Assembly (NCBI RefSeq): GCF_020097835.1
Contig: NZ_CP083669.1
Location: 35,407 to 99,406 of the forward strand
DNA length: 64,000 nucleotides
Direction: 5' to 3'
Source of the DNA: Haloprofundus halobius
Lineage (GTDB): Archaea > Halobacteriota > Halobacteria > Halobacteriales > Haloferacaceae
Both the position numbers and the translations under genes were made by a program. Numbering within the stretch: the first letter of the stretch is position 1; the number at the start of each line of letters is the position of its first letter. Below the pieces are notes generated by a model. That model did not search any database, was not told the DNA's origin, and was given only the letters and a program-made list of their open reading frames with translations. Of this stretch, positions 34,174 through 44,189 are shown piece by piece.

Positions 34174-34338
34174 ATGCGTCGACGGAGCCGATCGAGGAAC
34201 CCGCAACCAGATAACTGGCGTCTAGTGATTGCTCTTATTGTAGTATTCGTTGTTCTGAGTGGGCTGTCCGCTTATCTCGGAGTAGTCGCATGGTTAGCGA
34301 ATTTCATTCATGACCTGTTCTTTGGTGCTGCTGTATAG
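34174..34338 (+). CDS. 54-residue single-span membrane protein
   Basis: Begins 1 base after the previous stop: MRRRSRSRNPQPDNWR (very basic), then a hydrophobic span (LVIALIVVFVVLSGLSAYLG and VVAWLANF) and a short end HDLFFGAAV. Positive N-terminus and single span suggest N-in topology. Its spacing to the preceding gene supports it as real, although it is too short for default gene callers. It is located just before the broken Tat-type gene. Confidence 0.6.
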   Translation: MRRRSRSRNPQPDNWRLVIALIVVFVVLSGLSAYLGVVAWLANFIHDLFFGAAV

Positions 34339-34376
34339 TCAGCCTTGACTCAGGAAACAAAGCTAATTATCAACAA

Positions 34377-35390
34377 ATGGATTGAAGGACGTACCTCAAA
34401 TCAGCTGCATCAATTTCTGCTGCAACCGTTCGTTTCCCTACGATCTCTACTGCGAGCTCCTCTCACGGGTTTATCGATGAATTTGGGCTTGCTGTTGTAG
34501 ACTTCTTCGACGACGATTGGGGGAGGAAAGATCTTGAGGACGAGGTCGGGGAGGCCGTCAATTTCGTTTGCTATGCATATGGGAAGCTAGCTGACCAGGA
34601 AGACGAGGAACACTCCGCCGATGCTGGATTTCTAAGTCAATTAGAGCAAATCAGCTTATCGAATCTCAAACAGAACCCAGAGGCGTACAACTGGATTCTT
34701 GAATATCTCCAAGATATCGTATACTTCGTCAGCGAACTGGATGTTTTCGCCGATTCAGTGGCCGGTAGGCTGGAAAGATTCGCTGAAGACGCCCAGAGCA
34801 TTACGAAATACATCCCCTTGATCGGGAGCATCAAAGGTGTCCTTGACTCTGGCTGCTCGATTCACAAATCACTCGAGCGTGATGAACAGGTCGCTGAAAG
34901 CGCCTACCTGAAATTTTTCAAGTATGTGGCTTTGGCCGTAGTTGAGGTTGTTCTTCTCGTCACCGGCATTGGAGCATCGTATCGGGTAGCATTCGGTGCC
35001 ACCGGCTGGGTGAATCAACAGCTAATCAATGTCGTTGGACGGTCCATCGGCTGGAGGGCGTGTGCTTGGGTACTGAGTCAGATCCACTGGGGAATCAGAG
35101 TTGCCTTTGCTGAAGGGTCCGGTCTGGCCATAGACCGTACCGTTGGGGAGGTCACAACCATAGTCGTCTCTGACGCTCAGACGGTTGAGACGGATTTGGA
35201 TAAAGAGGAAACACGGCAGTGGGTTCAGAACGATGTGGAGGAGATCGTTGGCTATGTCGCTGATGGAGAGCTCGACTATATGCTCTGGGAGCTTGACCAG
35301 TTGCAAGAAGAGACCCTCAGGAAGGCAGAGAGGCGACAGAATCGATTTCTACAATCAGTGAATGACTTTGTCGAGAACCTTCCGTTCTAA
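34377..35390 (+). pseudogene. broken paralogue of the 3311-4201 Tat-type membrane protein
   Basis: Reading from ATG 34377 gives ATG GAT TGA AGG ACG TAC CTC AAA. The intact paralogue at 3311 reads ATG AAA CGA AGG ACA TTC CTT AAA, so the first Arg codon of the twin-arginine motif (CGA) is a TGA stop here. Beyond it the frame is open for 335 codons and keeps the landmarks of the paralogue: YIPLIGSIKGV, AVVEVVLLVTGIGASYRVAF, VLSQIHWGIRVAFAEGS. No in-frame ATG, GTG or TTG is found between the TGA and GTG 34758, so the signal-bearing protein is probably not made; a shorter product from 34758 (210 residues) is possible. Confidence 0.7.
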
Positions 35391-35499
35391 TATAGAACTC
35401 TACTCCAGAGACCGTTTTCAGTTGTGGGTAAATCAGCAAGAAAAGTCCAGTCCTGTTCTTAACCACTATCTCTCATATTTTAAACTCTTTTCTGCTAAT

Positions 35500-35808
35500 T
35501 CACTCTGCTGGGACTAAGTCGCGGTGACGGAATGAAATTGGAAGTTCCTCCTCTGTTTCAAGAGATTGGACAGTATACGTATACGCATCTAACGACCGAC
35601 CAGTTTGAGAATCTAAGTCGTCAATCGCAACTTCCGTGATCTCGCAAATCATCCCATGGTATCGGCTATCTGGATCATCGGGACCAAGATAGATACGCAC
35701 TACGTCCGACACCGAATACGGCTCAGAAGCAGGTTGGGGAATGTCCTTCAATGGATAAACTCCGTTCTCGTTATTCGGCGGTCGTTTCCTGCGATTCTGC
35801 AGACGCAC
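35500..35808 (-). CDS. small beta-rich protein downstream of res
   Basis: 102 residues from GTG 35808; a TTG farther in is possible. After a basic start, KDIPQPASEPYSVSDVVRIY and RYHGMICEITEVAIDDLDSQ look like a small beta-barrel (Tudor/SH3-like). The start overlaps the end of the res gene by 38 bases, so it belongs to the type III operon. No known function; a specificity or accessory role would be inference. Confidence 0.55.
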   Translation of the reverse strand: MRLQNRRKRPPNNENGVYPLKDIPQPASEPYSVSDVVRIYLGPDDPDSRYHGMICEITEVAIDDLDSQTGRSLDAYTYTVQSLETEEELPISFRHRDLVPAE

Positions 35809-38800
35809 TTTCGAGCACGTCTTCTACGATCTGGCTAACCTCGTTTGGGAAGTACAGTCCTGCCTCGTGGAACTCTTCGCGAGTGTCCACCCGCGACAAG
35901 TCTCGAAGGTCGTTCAAATTCGTCTGGGAGATGACGTAGGAATGTAGGGAGACGTGGTCCTTGCCCGTCCGCTCTGCTAGTTCACTCTCGTACGAATCGA
36001 TTCCGTCATAGAATTTAACGCGGTGGTCTTCCACTGGCTCTCCTTCTCGAACCATACCGTGCGGTTCCAGGAAAACAATGTGCTGAGTGTCTCCGTTCTG
36101 AAGCCACATGATGAAATCCGGGAAGAACCGATTCCCATCGCTGAGTAACCCGACGCCTTTCCCCCGTGATTGATTTCTGAGAAGATATACCTCCCATGAA
36201 TCGAGGATCTTCTGGCCGTTGGGGGATTGGAAATAGCTCTTTAGGTTTGTCACGAACCGCTTCTCGCCTTTGTTCAGCGGTGGTGGCGAATAGTCGACGT
36301 CCTCTTCGTCAATACCAGTCTCCTCAGCGATAAGCGGGAGATACAGGTGGCGGTCGAAATGAACTCGATTCGGTTTCCCGTCAGCATTTGTATATAACGA
36401 GTCGTCCTCGACTGCTTCTTGCAGTTCACTCAGGAAGTCCTCGGCGCTCGTTTTGACTGAGAGAGTGTACCTATCGAAGAAGTTCCCCTGGTCGCGAGTT
36501 AGCTCATCGTCCATCGGGACGTAGGACAGCTGGCTCTGTTCCCAATTGCTCTGTCGTCCAGAATAGAACTCCTTGATGTATTTCCGGAGAATCATCACGG
36601 CAATCTGCTGTATCTGCTCAAGGTCGTCGACGTGCTCAACCTCGAGCATTGACTCCGGACAGTACAGCGTATAATACTCGTTGGAGAGGATCTTTTGCAG
36701 TATTCTCTTCTCACAGACGAGATTCCGGTATCCCTTCTCTTTGCGGAACTGCCAGACCTTTCGGTAGATCTCGTGCCAGTCCAGTAAGTCGAGATACTCC
36801 TCTGGGATTGTCCGAGGCTCTTTCTCGTCAACCTCGTTCGCGGATTCATCACGTGACGACAATACCCCAACTTGGGGCATAATGTCTATCTCGGGAGTGA
36901 TATCGCCCGTAGCTTCAAGCTCCAGGTTGACCTCGTCGACGTACTCAGAATCAACCTCTGGTCGCACAACTAACAATCCCTGGTTCTGGAAATGGTCCTG
37001 GGTTTGAGTTTCGATCTCTACGACTTCACGCGGATCGGTGTCAATCCCTTCATCGGAGAGGTAGTCCCGGAACTGCGCCATGTAATCGGCACGAACGCCG
37101 AAGACGTTCAGCGTCTCCAGAAGCGGAAGGTTCGATGGCGGGTCGACTTCAAGTTCTGAAGACCGTTTGAGCGTTCGGTCTTTTCCCAGAAGTCGTACCC
37201 CTCTCCCGAAGAGCTGGATGACTTGAGACCCTTCTCCCCGTCCGAAGTTCATTAGGCCCATCGTGGAAACACGCCAGGAGTCCCATCCCTCGATGAACTT
37301 TCGCGACCCCATAAGCACGTTAATCGGTGAGTCGCGCTTGTTGATGGAACGGAAGAGCGATTTCTTGAACTGGTCTGATTCAACGGTGATGTGCTCGTAC
37401 TCACCTTCGACTCGGTCGAGGAACACCCGGTCCCCACCGATATTAATCACACCAAAGTAATCATCTGTTCCGCTCGCCCGAAGACCGATCTCTCCGTCTG
37501 CATTCTCGATGTTGACGAGGTCTAGGCCGGACGACGCACGAACGTGGAACATCTCCTCCAGTAGCCGATCGTAGATATCCTCGCCGTCGAGATCGGTGTC
37601 GCGGAGCGCTTCAAGCGCGTCACCAAACGGATCGATCTCATCATCGTCGACCAACCCGGCGTCCTTCTGAAGAACGCGGTCGATAGCCTCCGGCACCCAA
37701 TTGTCCTCGTTTCTGAGAACCTTAGCCATGAAGTTCAACGACTTCTCGACGTCGGTGAGGGTCCGGTCTTCGTTTTTGCTGACCTCGGATTGTGTCGCTG
37801 CGTTTACCGTATGGCCAATGAAGACGAGAAGTGGGAATTTGATATTGTACGTGTTCCGGACCGTATCCGGGTCTTGGTTGAACACGTGGATCTGCTCGTA
37901 GTAGGTGAGGAGATTCGCGAGGAGATACCGATCACGGAGGTCGGTATCGACCTCACTCTCCAGATTCACAATATGGTAGTCCTTCCCGTATCCGTCATCG
38001 TAGAACCGGGGATACGAATAGTCGAAGAGGATCGACTTCCCGTACTCTTCTTCAACGTCAACGGAAGCCTTCGAAAGTGCCTGCCCGAACGTCGCACTGT
38101 ATTCGAAGGTAAACCCGTCTTCGGCGAGACTCTCGCGAAGCTTCCGCCATGTCTGGCCCTTTCCAGATCCCTTGTGCCCTTCGTCGACGAGGACTAGATT
38201 GTTGTGTCCGAATGATTCGACCTCTATGCTGAGGCCCTCGCCTTCCTTCTCTTCGACCAGCTTCTGTATCTCGATGACCTTAACCGGATTTTCTCCGGCG
38301 CCTTGCAGTTCGATAGTATCTGCATTGAAGTGGTGACACGGAATGCTACTCTCGCGCAGGTCCTCGATGTGCTGCTCCGAGAGGCCTTCATTCGGTGTCA
38401 CGAGGAGAATGTTCTCTGGGAGGTCTTCCGAGTCCTCTACGTAGTCGAGGTACTGATAGTAGTTGATGTGCATGAGCAGTGTCTTCCCACTGCCCGTTGC
38501 CATCCAGAACGCCAGTTTGTCGAGGTCACTATCGTCGAACTCGGGGAACTTGATCCGTCCTTTTTCCTCGTTCTGCTCGTTGACAAACTCGTTGAGGTTA
38601 GCCAGAAACGCTTCTCGATTGTTCACCACTCTATCGAGATACGCCTCAGTCATCAAGCACGCCAGTACTTGGAACGGCTTCAGCGTGATTGGGTCAGATC
38701 TCCGTTCGTTGAGTGCTTCAGTGTGTGTTCTGACGTTCTCGTCGTACTGAAGCAGCTGTTCAGGCGTCAGAACCTCACCGTCGAATTTGAACGAGACGAA

Positions 38801-38974
38801 CCGATAGACGTCGCTACGCCCTTCGTCGTCGTACCCCTCTTCCTGGTTGTCCAGTTCCTCGTAGTACTGGCGGACTGAGCTGGGGTCGTTCGGGTCGTCG
38901 ACGCCGAAGGCGTCACGGAAGTAGGCGGTCAACGCCATTCGCTTCCGTAGCTTCTCAAGCGCACTACGCGACAT
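35771..38974 (-). CDS. res: type III restriction endonuclease, Res subunit
   Basis: 1067 residues. SF2 helicase: Walker A ATGSGKT (159-165), motif II DEGHKG (264-269), later motifs NVLMGSRKFIEGWDSWRV and GRGEGSQVIQLFGRGVRLLG. The C-terminal nuclease domain has FFPDFIMWLQNGDTQHIVFL followed by EPHGM, a PD-x(n)-E-x-H pattern where the usual Lys of E-x-K is His; cutting ability deserves a check. Res acts with Mod: it translocates on DNA and cuts near unmodified sites. It overlaps mod by 11 bases. Confidence 0.9.
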   Translation of the reverse strand: MSRSALEKLRKRMALTAYFRDAFGVDDPNDPSSVRQYYEELDNQEEGYDDEGRSDVYRFVSFKFDGEVLTPEQLLQYDENVRTHTEALNERRSDPITLKPFQVLACLMTEAYLDRVVNNREAFLANLNEFVNEQNEEKGRIKFPEFDDSDLDKLAFWMATGSGKTLLMHINYYQYLDYVEDSEDLPENILLVTPNEGLSEQHIEDLRESSIPCHHFNADTIELQGAGENPVKVIEIQKLVEEKEGEGLSIEVESFGHNNLVLVDEGHKGSGKGQTWRKLRESLAEDGFTFEYSATFGQALSKASVDVEEEYGKSILFDYSYPRFYDDGYGKDYHIVNLESEVDTDLRDRYLLANLLTYYEQIHVFNQDPDTVRNTYNIKFPLLVFIGHTVNAATQSEVSKNEDRTLTDVEKSLNFMAKVLRNEDNWVPEAIDRVLQKDAGLVDDDEIDPFGDALEALRDTDLDGEDIYDRLLEEMFHVRASSGLDLVNIENADGEIGLRASGTDDYFGVINIGGDRVFLDRVEGEYEHITVESDQFKKSLFRSINKRDSPINVLMGSRKFIEGWDSWRVSTMGLMNFGRGEGSQVIQLFGRGVRLLGKDRTLKRSSELEVDPPSNLPLLETLNVFGVRADYMAQFRDYLSDEGIDTDPREVVEIETQTQDHFQNQGLLVVRPEVDSEYVDEVNLELEATGDITPEIDIMPQVGVLSSRDESANEVDEKEPRTIPEEYLDLLDWHEIYRKVWQFRKEKGYRNLVCEKRILQKILSNEYYTLYCPESMLEVEHVDDLEQIQQIAVMILRKYIKEFYSGRQSNWEQSQLSYVPMDDELTRDQGNFFDRYTLSVKTSAEDFLSELQEAVEDDSLYTNADGKPNRVHFDRHLYLPLIAEETGIDEEDVDYSPPPLNKGEKRFVTNLKSYFQSPNGQKILDSWEVYLLRNQSRGKGVGLLSDGNRFFPDFIMWLQNGDTQHIVFLEPHGMVREGEPVEDHRVKFYDGIDSYESELAERTGKDHVSLHSYVISQTNLNDLRDLSRVDTREEFHEAGLYFPNEVSQIVEDVLESASAESQETTAE

Positions 38975-41900
38975 TGGGGCTCTCCTCCATCTTCTCTCGG
39001 AACGTGATTTCGAGCGGTTCTGCCTGTGCGATCTGGCTCTCGCCGTTCACGTAGACGCGATCGTACGATTCGCTGTCGAATTCGTCGTCGAACCAATCTT
39101 TCTCTTCTTCGTAGTCAATATCCTCCGTCGGTCGCCACGCTGTGAGGACCTTTTCAATGCCCGACTCAGTATCGACTTCACACTCGGTCACGACGTATTT
39201 TCGATCTTGGTGCGTCTCGTGCCAGTATTGTCGGACATCAGCTCCGATGAGGTAGTGGAACGTCTCGACGAGGTCGACGGTCGTAGGCTCTCGGCTTGTT
39301 CCGTTCTGTTCGATCTTCAATTCGTGGCTGAACGGCTCCTCGAACGTACCTTCGGGCAGAAGGGAAGCGCTATCTTGTGACTCGAAGTCAAGCATGTATC
39401 CTAAGATATAGTCCTCTACTTCCTCGTTCACCAGCTTCTGCTGGGGGGAGCTGGGCTCACTGAGTGAGATATTATTGAGCGCGTCTTCGTAGGATTCAAG
39501 ACGATGATATTTTACGAGATGTGTCTGGCCGTCCCGATCCTCAGGAACACCCTCATCCCAGTTATCCGAGAAAACACGCTTTTGAATCCGGGGCCTGAGA
39601 ACAGTATCGAAATATTCCCCCATCTCAACCATGAGATAGTCGCGGTTTCCTTCGTCCTCGCGGTTCAGTTGCAGGATTGCAATTGCTGCTGTCCCTGAGC
39701 CCGCAAAGAAATCCAAGAGTGTGTCTTCCTTGGACATCGAGACTTGGCTAACCCGCTGCACAAGCGAGGTCGGCTTTGGATTGGAAAAGGCTCCCTCCAA
39801 GCCGAGTGAGGCGAGGTCTCTCTGTGCCTTCTGGTTGTCGCCAGCGAAATCTCTTGACCAGATTGTTTTCGGCACAATACCGCCCATTTCGTCCAAGAAT
39901 ACTTTCTGTCTTGGCTTTGTCTTCTCCTGATTTTCTCCCCACCAAAGCCGATCTTCCTCTACATTCTTCTTATGGGTTTCTTGGTCGAAAGCCCAGACTC
40001 GTGTTTTGCTGGGCCAAATTTCCTCCCCTGTCTTCGGATGTTCGATAGGATAGTATAGGTTAGGTCGTTGTTCAGCAGTCTTATTGCAAGTGTATACAAC
40101 TGACTGCCAAGGCCCTCTGGGATCTCCATCGGGGTTTGTGTATGCTTTGTTTTGATCCTCAGTTCGGGGGAGAGGGTGGATTTCCCATTTTTCCTTGTCC
40201 TTCGCCGTAACCAAAAGATGGTCATGCGATGTACTGAACCATGTTGCATCGTTTTGGCGGGCATATTTCTTCTCCCAAATCACATTGGCAACGAAGTTCT
40301 CCTTCCCGTATACATTGTCTATAAGTTGACGTAAGTTCCCGTGTTCATTATCATCAACGTTCGCGAAGAGAGCTCCCTCACCAGATAAGATTTGACGACC
40401 CATCTGAAGTCTATCCGCCATCATAGACAGCCACGACGAGTGTTGGTAGTTATCTTTGTAGATGAAGTCACGGCCACCAGTGTTGTACGGCGGGTCGATG
40501 TATGTGCAGTCGACCTCATTCCGGTACTTTTCTATAAGGAGATTGAGTGCCTGGAAGTTCTCGCTATTGACCAGCACGCCATCCGTAGCCTCTTCGAGAT
40601 CCTCGAATGCGGACAAGAGTTTCAGCTTGAACCCATCGTCGAATAGCGCAGTGTCGATCATCACGTAGGGGTGATTGTTCAAGAACGTCTGGTCGAACTC
40701 ACCCTGCCACTTCAAATCCGTATCCCACTGGTTCGTGTTATAGACGTCCTCCCACTGTTCGAGCTGCTCGTCGTTTTCGAGAATCTCGTCGTAGAGGTCG
40801 TCGGGGACCTGGTCGAGAGTGACCATGTAGTCTGTCTGCACGACGAATTTCTTCTTCTCGAAGAGCCGCTTTTGGAAGTCCTCAATCTGCGCTAGGAACG
40901 AGATGATGCGTTCCGCGATGTCGCGCACTGTCCGAGCACGAAGCACCGGTGGGGACGAACCGTCATCTGCTTTGATCAGTTCGTCGACATCGAGAACTTC
41001 GTTCTGGAGGAAGAACTCGAGTTCGCCCTCAAGGAACTCTTGGAGGTTTTTATGGACGAAGTAGTCCATGGAGTTCTCCGAGACGTATCGGGTGAGATGG
41101 CTTTTCAGTACCGTCGAGGTAGCATCGTCGTCCTTCTCGGTAGTAAGAATGCGTTCAGCTCCTGCGTTCTCGACATAGTCTAAGATACGTCCTTCGAGAG
41201 CGTCACACCGCATTTCGGGCGTCATGTGCGCGAAGGAGCTTCGATCGTCGCCCGTCGCCTCATTGTACGCCTCGAGGTAGTCATCGGCCTCGTCTTCAGT
41301 GATCTGTCGGTACTGGAATCGAATCGTTACCGTCTGCTCGTCAGCGTCCGTCGAAACCGGGTTGCCACGACCGAGTACAAAGTATCGGCTGTCTCCCTTG
41401 ACGTTGTCCTGCGGCACGTCCGCCTCCTCTAAACGGAACTCGACGGTCCACTCGTCGGCATCGAACCGGTAATCGGTGAAGTGCTCGCCCGTTTTGACGT
41501 AGTACTGGTCGTTGTTCGCCCAGTGGAAATACGTCTCTTCCCCATTGTACGGGACGTAATACTTCGAGTCCTTCGAGGAGATACGGCGCTTGGTGTGAAA
41601 GTCTCCGTCCTCGTAGTACCGAGAGAAGAACCGGTACAGGTCATTGAAGATACGGGCTTCCGTCTCCTCCGCAACGGCGACGTCTTCCCGCGTCTCCCAG
41701 AGGTCCTGGTACTCTTCGAGGTCCTTCTGTCCGAGGTTTGTGTACTGGTCCTTCAGCGATCCATCGGGGTTGAAGATATCATTGTCCCAGTCCTGACGCA
41801 GTTCTGCGGCTTTCTCCTCCAGCTCCTCTTCAATCTCCGCGCGCTTCGCATCAGCCAGAGATTCCAGACTTTCGTCAACAGCGTCGAGGAGATCTTCTTC

Positions 41901-42044
41901 GATGAACTGCTCAATTCGGTCTCGGCGCTGGTTCAGTATGCGGTAGACACCAAAGTTGAGATCGGCGGCGTCGAACTGGAAGAGATCTCGTAGCAGTTCC
42001 TGAAGCTGTTCTCGATTTCCGTCTCGTGTAACTTGCTTAGACAT
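38964..42044 (-). CDS. mod: type III DNA methyltransferase, Mod subunit
   Basis: 1026 residues. The first 450 are an extension rich in charged helices (DLFQFDAADLNFGVYRILNQ). The methyltransferase core has DPPYNTGGRDFIY (about residue 517), then FFAGSGTAAIAIL (about 775); this DPPY-first order is the beta class of N6-adenine methylases. The target-recognition part lies between and after. Mod modifies the site and guides Res. The long N-terminal part is typical of the long haloarchaeal Mod form as I recall it. Confidence 0.9.
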   Translation of the reverse strand: MSKQVTRDGNREQLQELLRDLFQFDAADLNFGVYRILNQRRDRIEQFIEEDLLDAVDESLESLADAKRAEIEEELEEKAAELRQDWDNDIFNPDGSLKDQYTNLGQKDLEEYQDLWETREDVAVAEETEARIFNDLYRFFSRYYEDGDFHTKRRISSKDSKYYVPYNGEETYFHWANNDQYYVKTGEHFTDYRFDADEWTVEFRLEEADVPQDNVKGDSRYFVLGRGNPVSTDADEQTVTIRFQYRQITEDEADDYLEAYNEATGDDRSSFAHMTPEMRCDALEGRILDYVENAGAERILTTEKDDDATSTVLKSHLTRYVSENSMDYFVHKNLQEFLEGELEFFLQNEVLDVDELIKADDGSSPPVLRARTVRDIAERIISFLAQIEDFQKRLFEKKKFVVQTDYMVTLDQVPDDLYDEILENDEQLEQWEDVYNTNQWDTDLKWQGEFDQTFLNNHPYVMIDTALFDDGFKLKLLSAFEDLEEATDGVLVNSENFQALNLLIEKYRNEVDCTYIDPPYNTGGRDFIYKDNYQHSSWLSMMADRLQMGRQILSGEGALFANVDDNEHGNLRQLIDNVYGKENFVANVIWEKKYARQNDATWFSTSHDHLLVTAKDKEKWEIHPLPRTEDQNKAYTNPDGDPRGPWQSVVYTCNKTAEQRPNLYYPIEHPKTGEEIWPSKTRVWAFDQETHKKNVEEDRLWWGENQEKTKPRQKVFLDEMGGIVPKTIWSRDFAGDNQKAQRDLASLGLEGAFSNPKPTSLVQRVSQVSMSKEDTLLDFFAGSGTAAIAILQLNREDEGNRDYLMVEMGEYFDTVLRPRIQKRVFSDNWDEGVPEDRDGQTHLVKYHRLESYEDALNNISLSEPSSPQQKLVNEEVEDYILGYMLDFESQDSASLLPEGTFEEPFSHELKIEQNGTSREPTTVDLVETFHYLIGADVRQYWHETHQDRKYVVTECEVDTESGIEKVLTAWRPTEDIDYEEEKDWFDDEFDSESYDRVYVNGESQIAQAEPLEITFREKMEESPNVA

Positions 42045-42046
42045 GG

Positions 42047-42238
42047 TTAGGTTCGTGACTGGAGGGATCGATCAGACTGCCATGCACCGAGGACCGCAAT
42101 CCCAATGCTCCTGTTGGATGGCCGTGCGTCAAATCCATCTTTCGTATCGCATTTGGCCATCCGCATGAGGCTATGTCGCGGTCTTTCTGGCCAGCCGTTG
42201 TAAAAATTCCCGTTCGGTTCTGAGGTGGCGTCTCTCAT
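42047..42238 (-). CDS. possible small protein filling the gap between ATPase and mod
   Basis: 63 residues (MRDATSEPNGNFYNGWPERP). It starts 2 bases after the ATPase stop and stops 2 bases before the mod start, filling the gap exactly on the same strand. It is not acidic and matches nothing known. The exact fit argues for translation; the unusual composition argues against it. Confidence 0.35.
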   Translation of the reverse strand: MRDATSEPNGNFYNGWPERPRHSLMRMAKCDTKDGFDARPSNRSIGIAVLGAWQSDRSLQSRT

Positions 42239-42240
42239 AA

Positions 42241-43947
42241 TTAGCAGATGAGGAGGAACAACCAGTAGGGAATGTAACAGAGGTTGACGCCATCCCGCTC
42301 TATAATGAGTGAGCCCGACCGAGTCACTTCCTTTGGCAGGCTATCAGCAATGATGAACCGGTAGGGAGCTTCGTAATCGAGATCGAGAAGCTCCTCTTCG
42401 CCAGGTTTCGGGTGCTTCCCGACAGTGGGATCGAATTCTACTGCGATTTCATCAGCATTCCCCGCGTGTGGATGATAAGAGAGAACAAACGGGACAACTA
42501 CCCCATCCTCATTGTGGAGGATGTAGTCGACTGTCCCCGACTCAGTTTCGTAGTATTCGACCTGAGGGTCCTCGTCACCTGAGCCGCCAACCCTCCACGC
42601 CAGCCGCTTAGCATGGTCGAACGCGACGGTTCGAGCTAGCTTGTACTCGAACTCGTGATTGAGCGATCGCGTCTTCTCATATGTCTCGAATCCGTGGTGT
42701 TCCTGACGTTGAGACAGAAGGACAACGTGGCGCGGATTCCGGAGATAGAGCCGAGTTCGACGGTGACGTTGAAGAGAGAAGTCATGGGATTCCGAAACTG
42801 AGAGCCCGTCATCCAGCACGGACAGGTATGAATCAACAGTCCGACGATCGACCTCTAATTGTTCACTGATGTCCGTATATCTGAGCTCATTCCCAGCCTG
42901 GCTCGCAGCCAATGAGGCAATCCGATGGAGGTTCTCAGGTCGTTGAATCGACTCATACTCCGCAAGTTCCTTGTAGAGATATAAGAGGAGATGAGAACGG
43001 ATAAGCTCATTTTTGACCGAGGTTTCCGTAGCGCGTAGGAAGATTCCCCCTTTCTGCAAGTACTCATGAGCGGCCTCATACAGTCCATCTCGCTCAACAT
43101 CCGAGAAAGTCTCAAAGTAAAGCTGATTCAACGACGCGACCGCGTCATCTAGGTTTTCCGATTCAGATAAATTGCTCCGAACATCCTTTATCAGCGACTC
43201 ACCATCCATACTCCTCGTTTGATGTGACTCCACACGAAGAGCAAATTCAGAGTCTGTCTCGAGTAACGCAGAGTCATCATATGCTCCCTGCTTGATGGTG
43301 TCTACAAACTTCATCGGCAACATCGCACGAGGATAATTGATCTTGGGCTCGCTCGAAGCCGAGATACCACTCAGGTCGACCTGCGATTCTACAATACCAG
43401 TCAGCAGTAGATAGGTATCATCATCTACAAGGTCGAGAAGGGCACTCTGTTCATCTTCATCGAGTCGTAGAGCCCCAATATCGTCGAGGACGATGTACTT
43501 ACGGCCTCGGCGGGGAGCGACGTGAGAACGGAAGTAGTCGATAACGTTTTCTAGTTTTTCCACAGCACTGCTCGAAGGTTCGAGATGGTAGAGGGAATCC
43601 TCGAGAGGAACATAGAGGATCCGACGTGGATCAACGGTCCCAACAATATCTAAATCACGGTGTCCTGGAGAGAAGTCCACGATGTCTGAATCAAGAATTG
43701 CAGCGATGAATTGTTGAATAAGCGTCGTTTTCCCGATGCCGGTCGGTCCGTAGATAGGATAGACGAGACTCTCCGTTTCGTCTTCTCGTTCTTTATCAAT
43801 TGACTGCAGTACCTTGAGTAAGTCCGATCGGGGGGTTAGAGAAGCCGTTTCCTCTAACTCAGATAGTGAACCACCGTCCGTATCCCACCACTCGTTGTGC
43901 CATTCAGCGTCTGCGATGAAATCAGAACCGTCAGATGGATCTGTCAT
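42241..43947 (-). CDS. AAA-type ATPase with winged helix (AAA_14-like)
   Basis: 568 residues from ATG 43947. Walker A YGPTGIGKTT (about 66-75), Walker B KYIVLDDIGAL (about 182-192), sensor-like YLLLTGIVES. A winged helix follows (RYTDISEQLEVDRRTVDSYL), then a C-terminal DUF4143-like region (VAFDHAKRLAWRVGG, VEYYETESGTVDYIL). It lies upstream of mod on the same strand and may power or regulate the type III system or act alone. A TATA box at 43970-43979 gives a leaderless start. Confidence 0.75.
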   Translation of the reverse strand: MTDPSDGSDFIADAEWHNEWWDTDGGSLSELEETASLTPRSDLLKVLQSIDKEREDETESLVYPIYGPTGIGKTTLIQQFIAAILDSDIVDFSPGHRDLDIVGTVDPRRILYVPLEDSLYHLEPSSSAVEKLENVIDYFRSHVAPRRGRKYIVLDDIGALRLDEDEQSALLDLVDDDTYLLLTGIVESQVDLSGISASSEPKINYPRAMLPMKFVDTIKQGAYDDSALLETDSEFALRVESHQTRSMDGESLIKDVRSNLSESENLDDAVASLNQLYFETFSDVERDGLYEAAHEYLQKGGIFLRATETSVKNELIRSHLLLYLYKELAEYESIQRPENLHRIASLAASQAGNELRYTDISEQLEVDRRTVDSYLSVLDDGLSVSESHDFSLQRHRRTRLYLRNPRHVVLLSQRQEHHGFETYEKTRSLNHEFEYKLARTVAFDHAKRLAWRVGGSGDEDPQVEYYETESGTVDYILHNEDGVVVPFVLSYHPHAGNADEIAVEFDPTVGKHPKPGEEELLDLDYEAPYRFIIADSLPKEVTRSGSLIIERDGVNLCYIPYWLFLLIC

Positions 43948-43969
43948 ACAGGAACTTGACCCCGGGATA

Positions 43970-43979
43970 GTATAAATAT
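43970..43979 (-). promoter_or_regulatory. TATA box of the ATPase/mod/res run
   Basis: CATATTTATA on the minus strand, about 26 bases before the ATG at 43947. It lies in the 242-base divergent region before the AddB-like gene. Confidence 0.55.
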
Positions 43980-44189
43980 GTAGCATCCTGATGAGGCAAA
44001 TTTCAGTTTTAGCGTAGCACCAACGTTCTTGTAGGTGGGCTGTGAGGGGCCTCAATATGATATGTCCCCGTTTGACTAGATTCGTTTTCGGCTTACCTTG
44101 CAAATCACCATCAGGCGCTCAGCCAAGGGGAATCTGGGCCGGCCACCGATTCATCGAGGAACAACAGGTGAACGCGTGGGGCGGTAACT

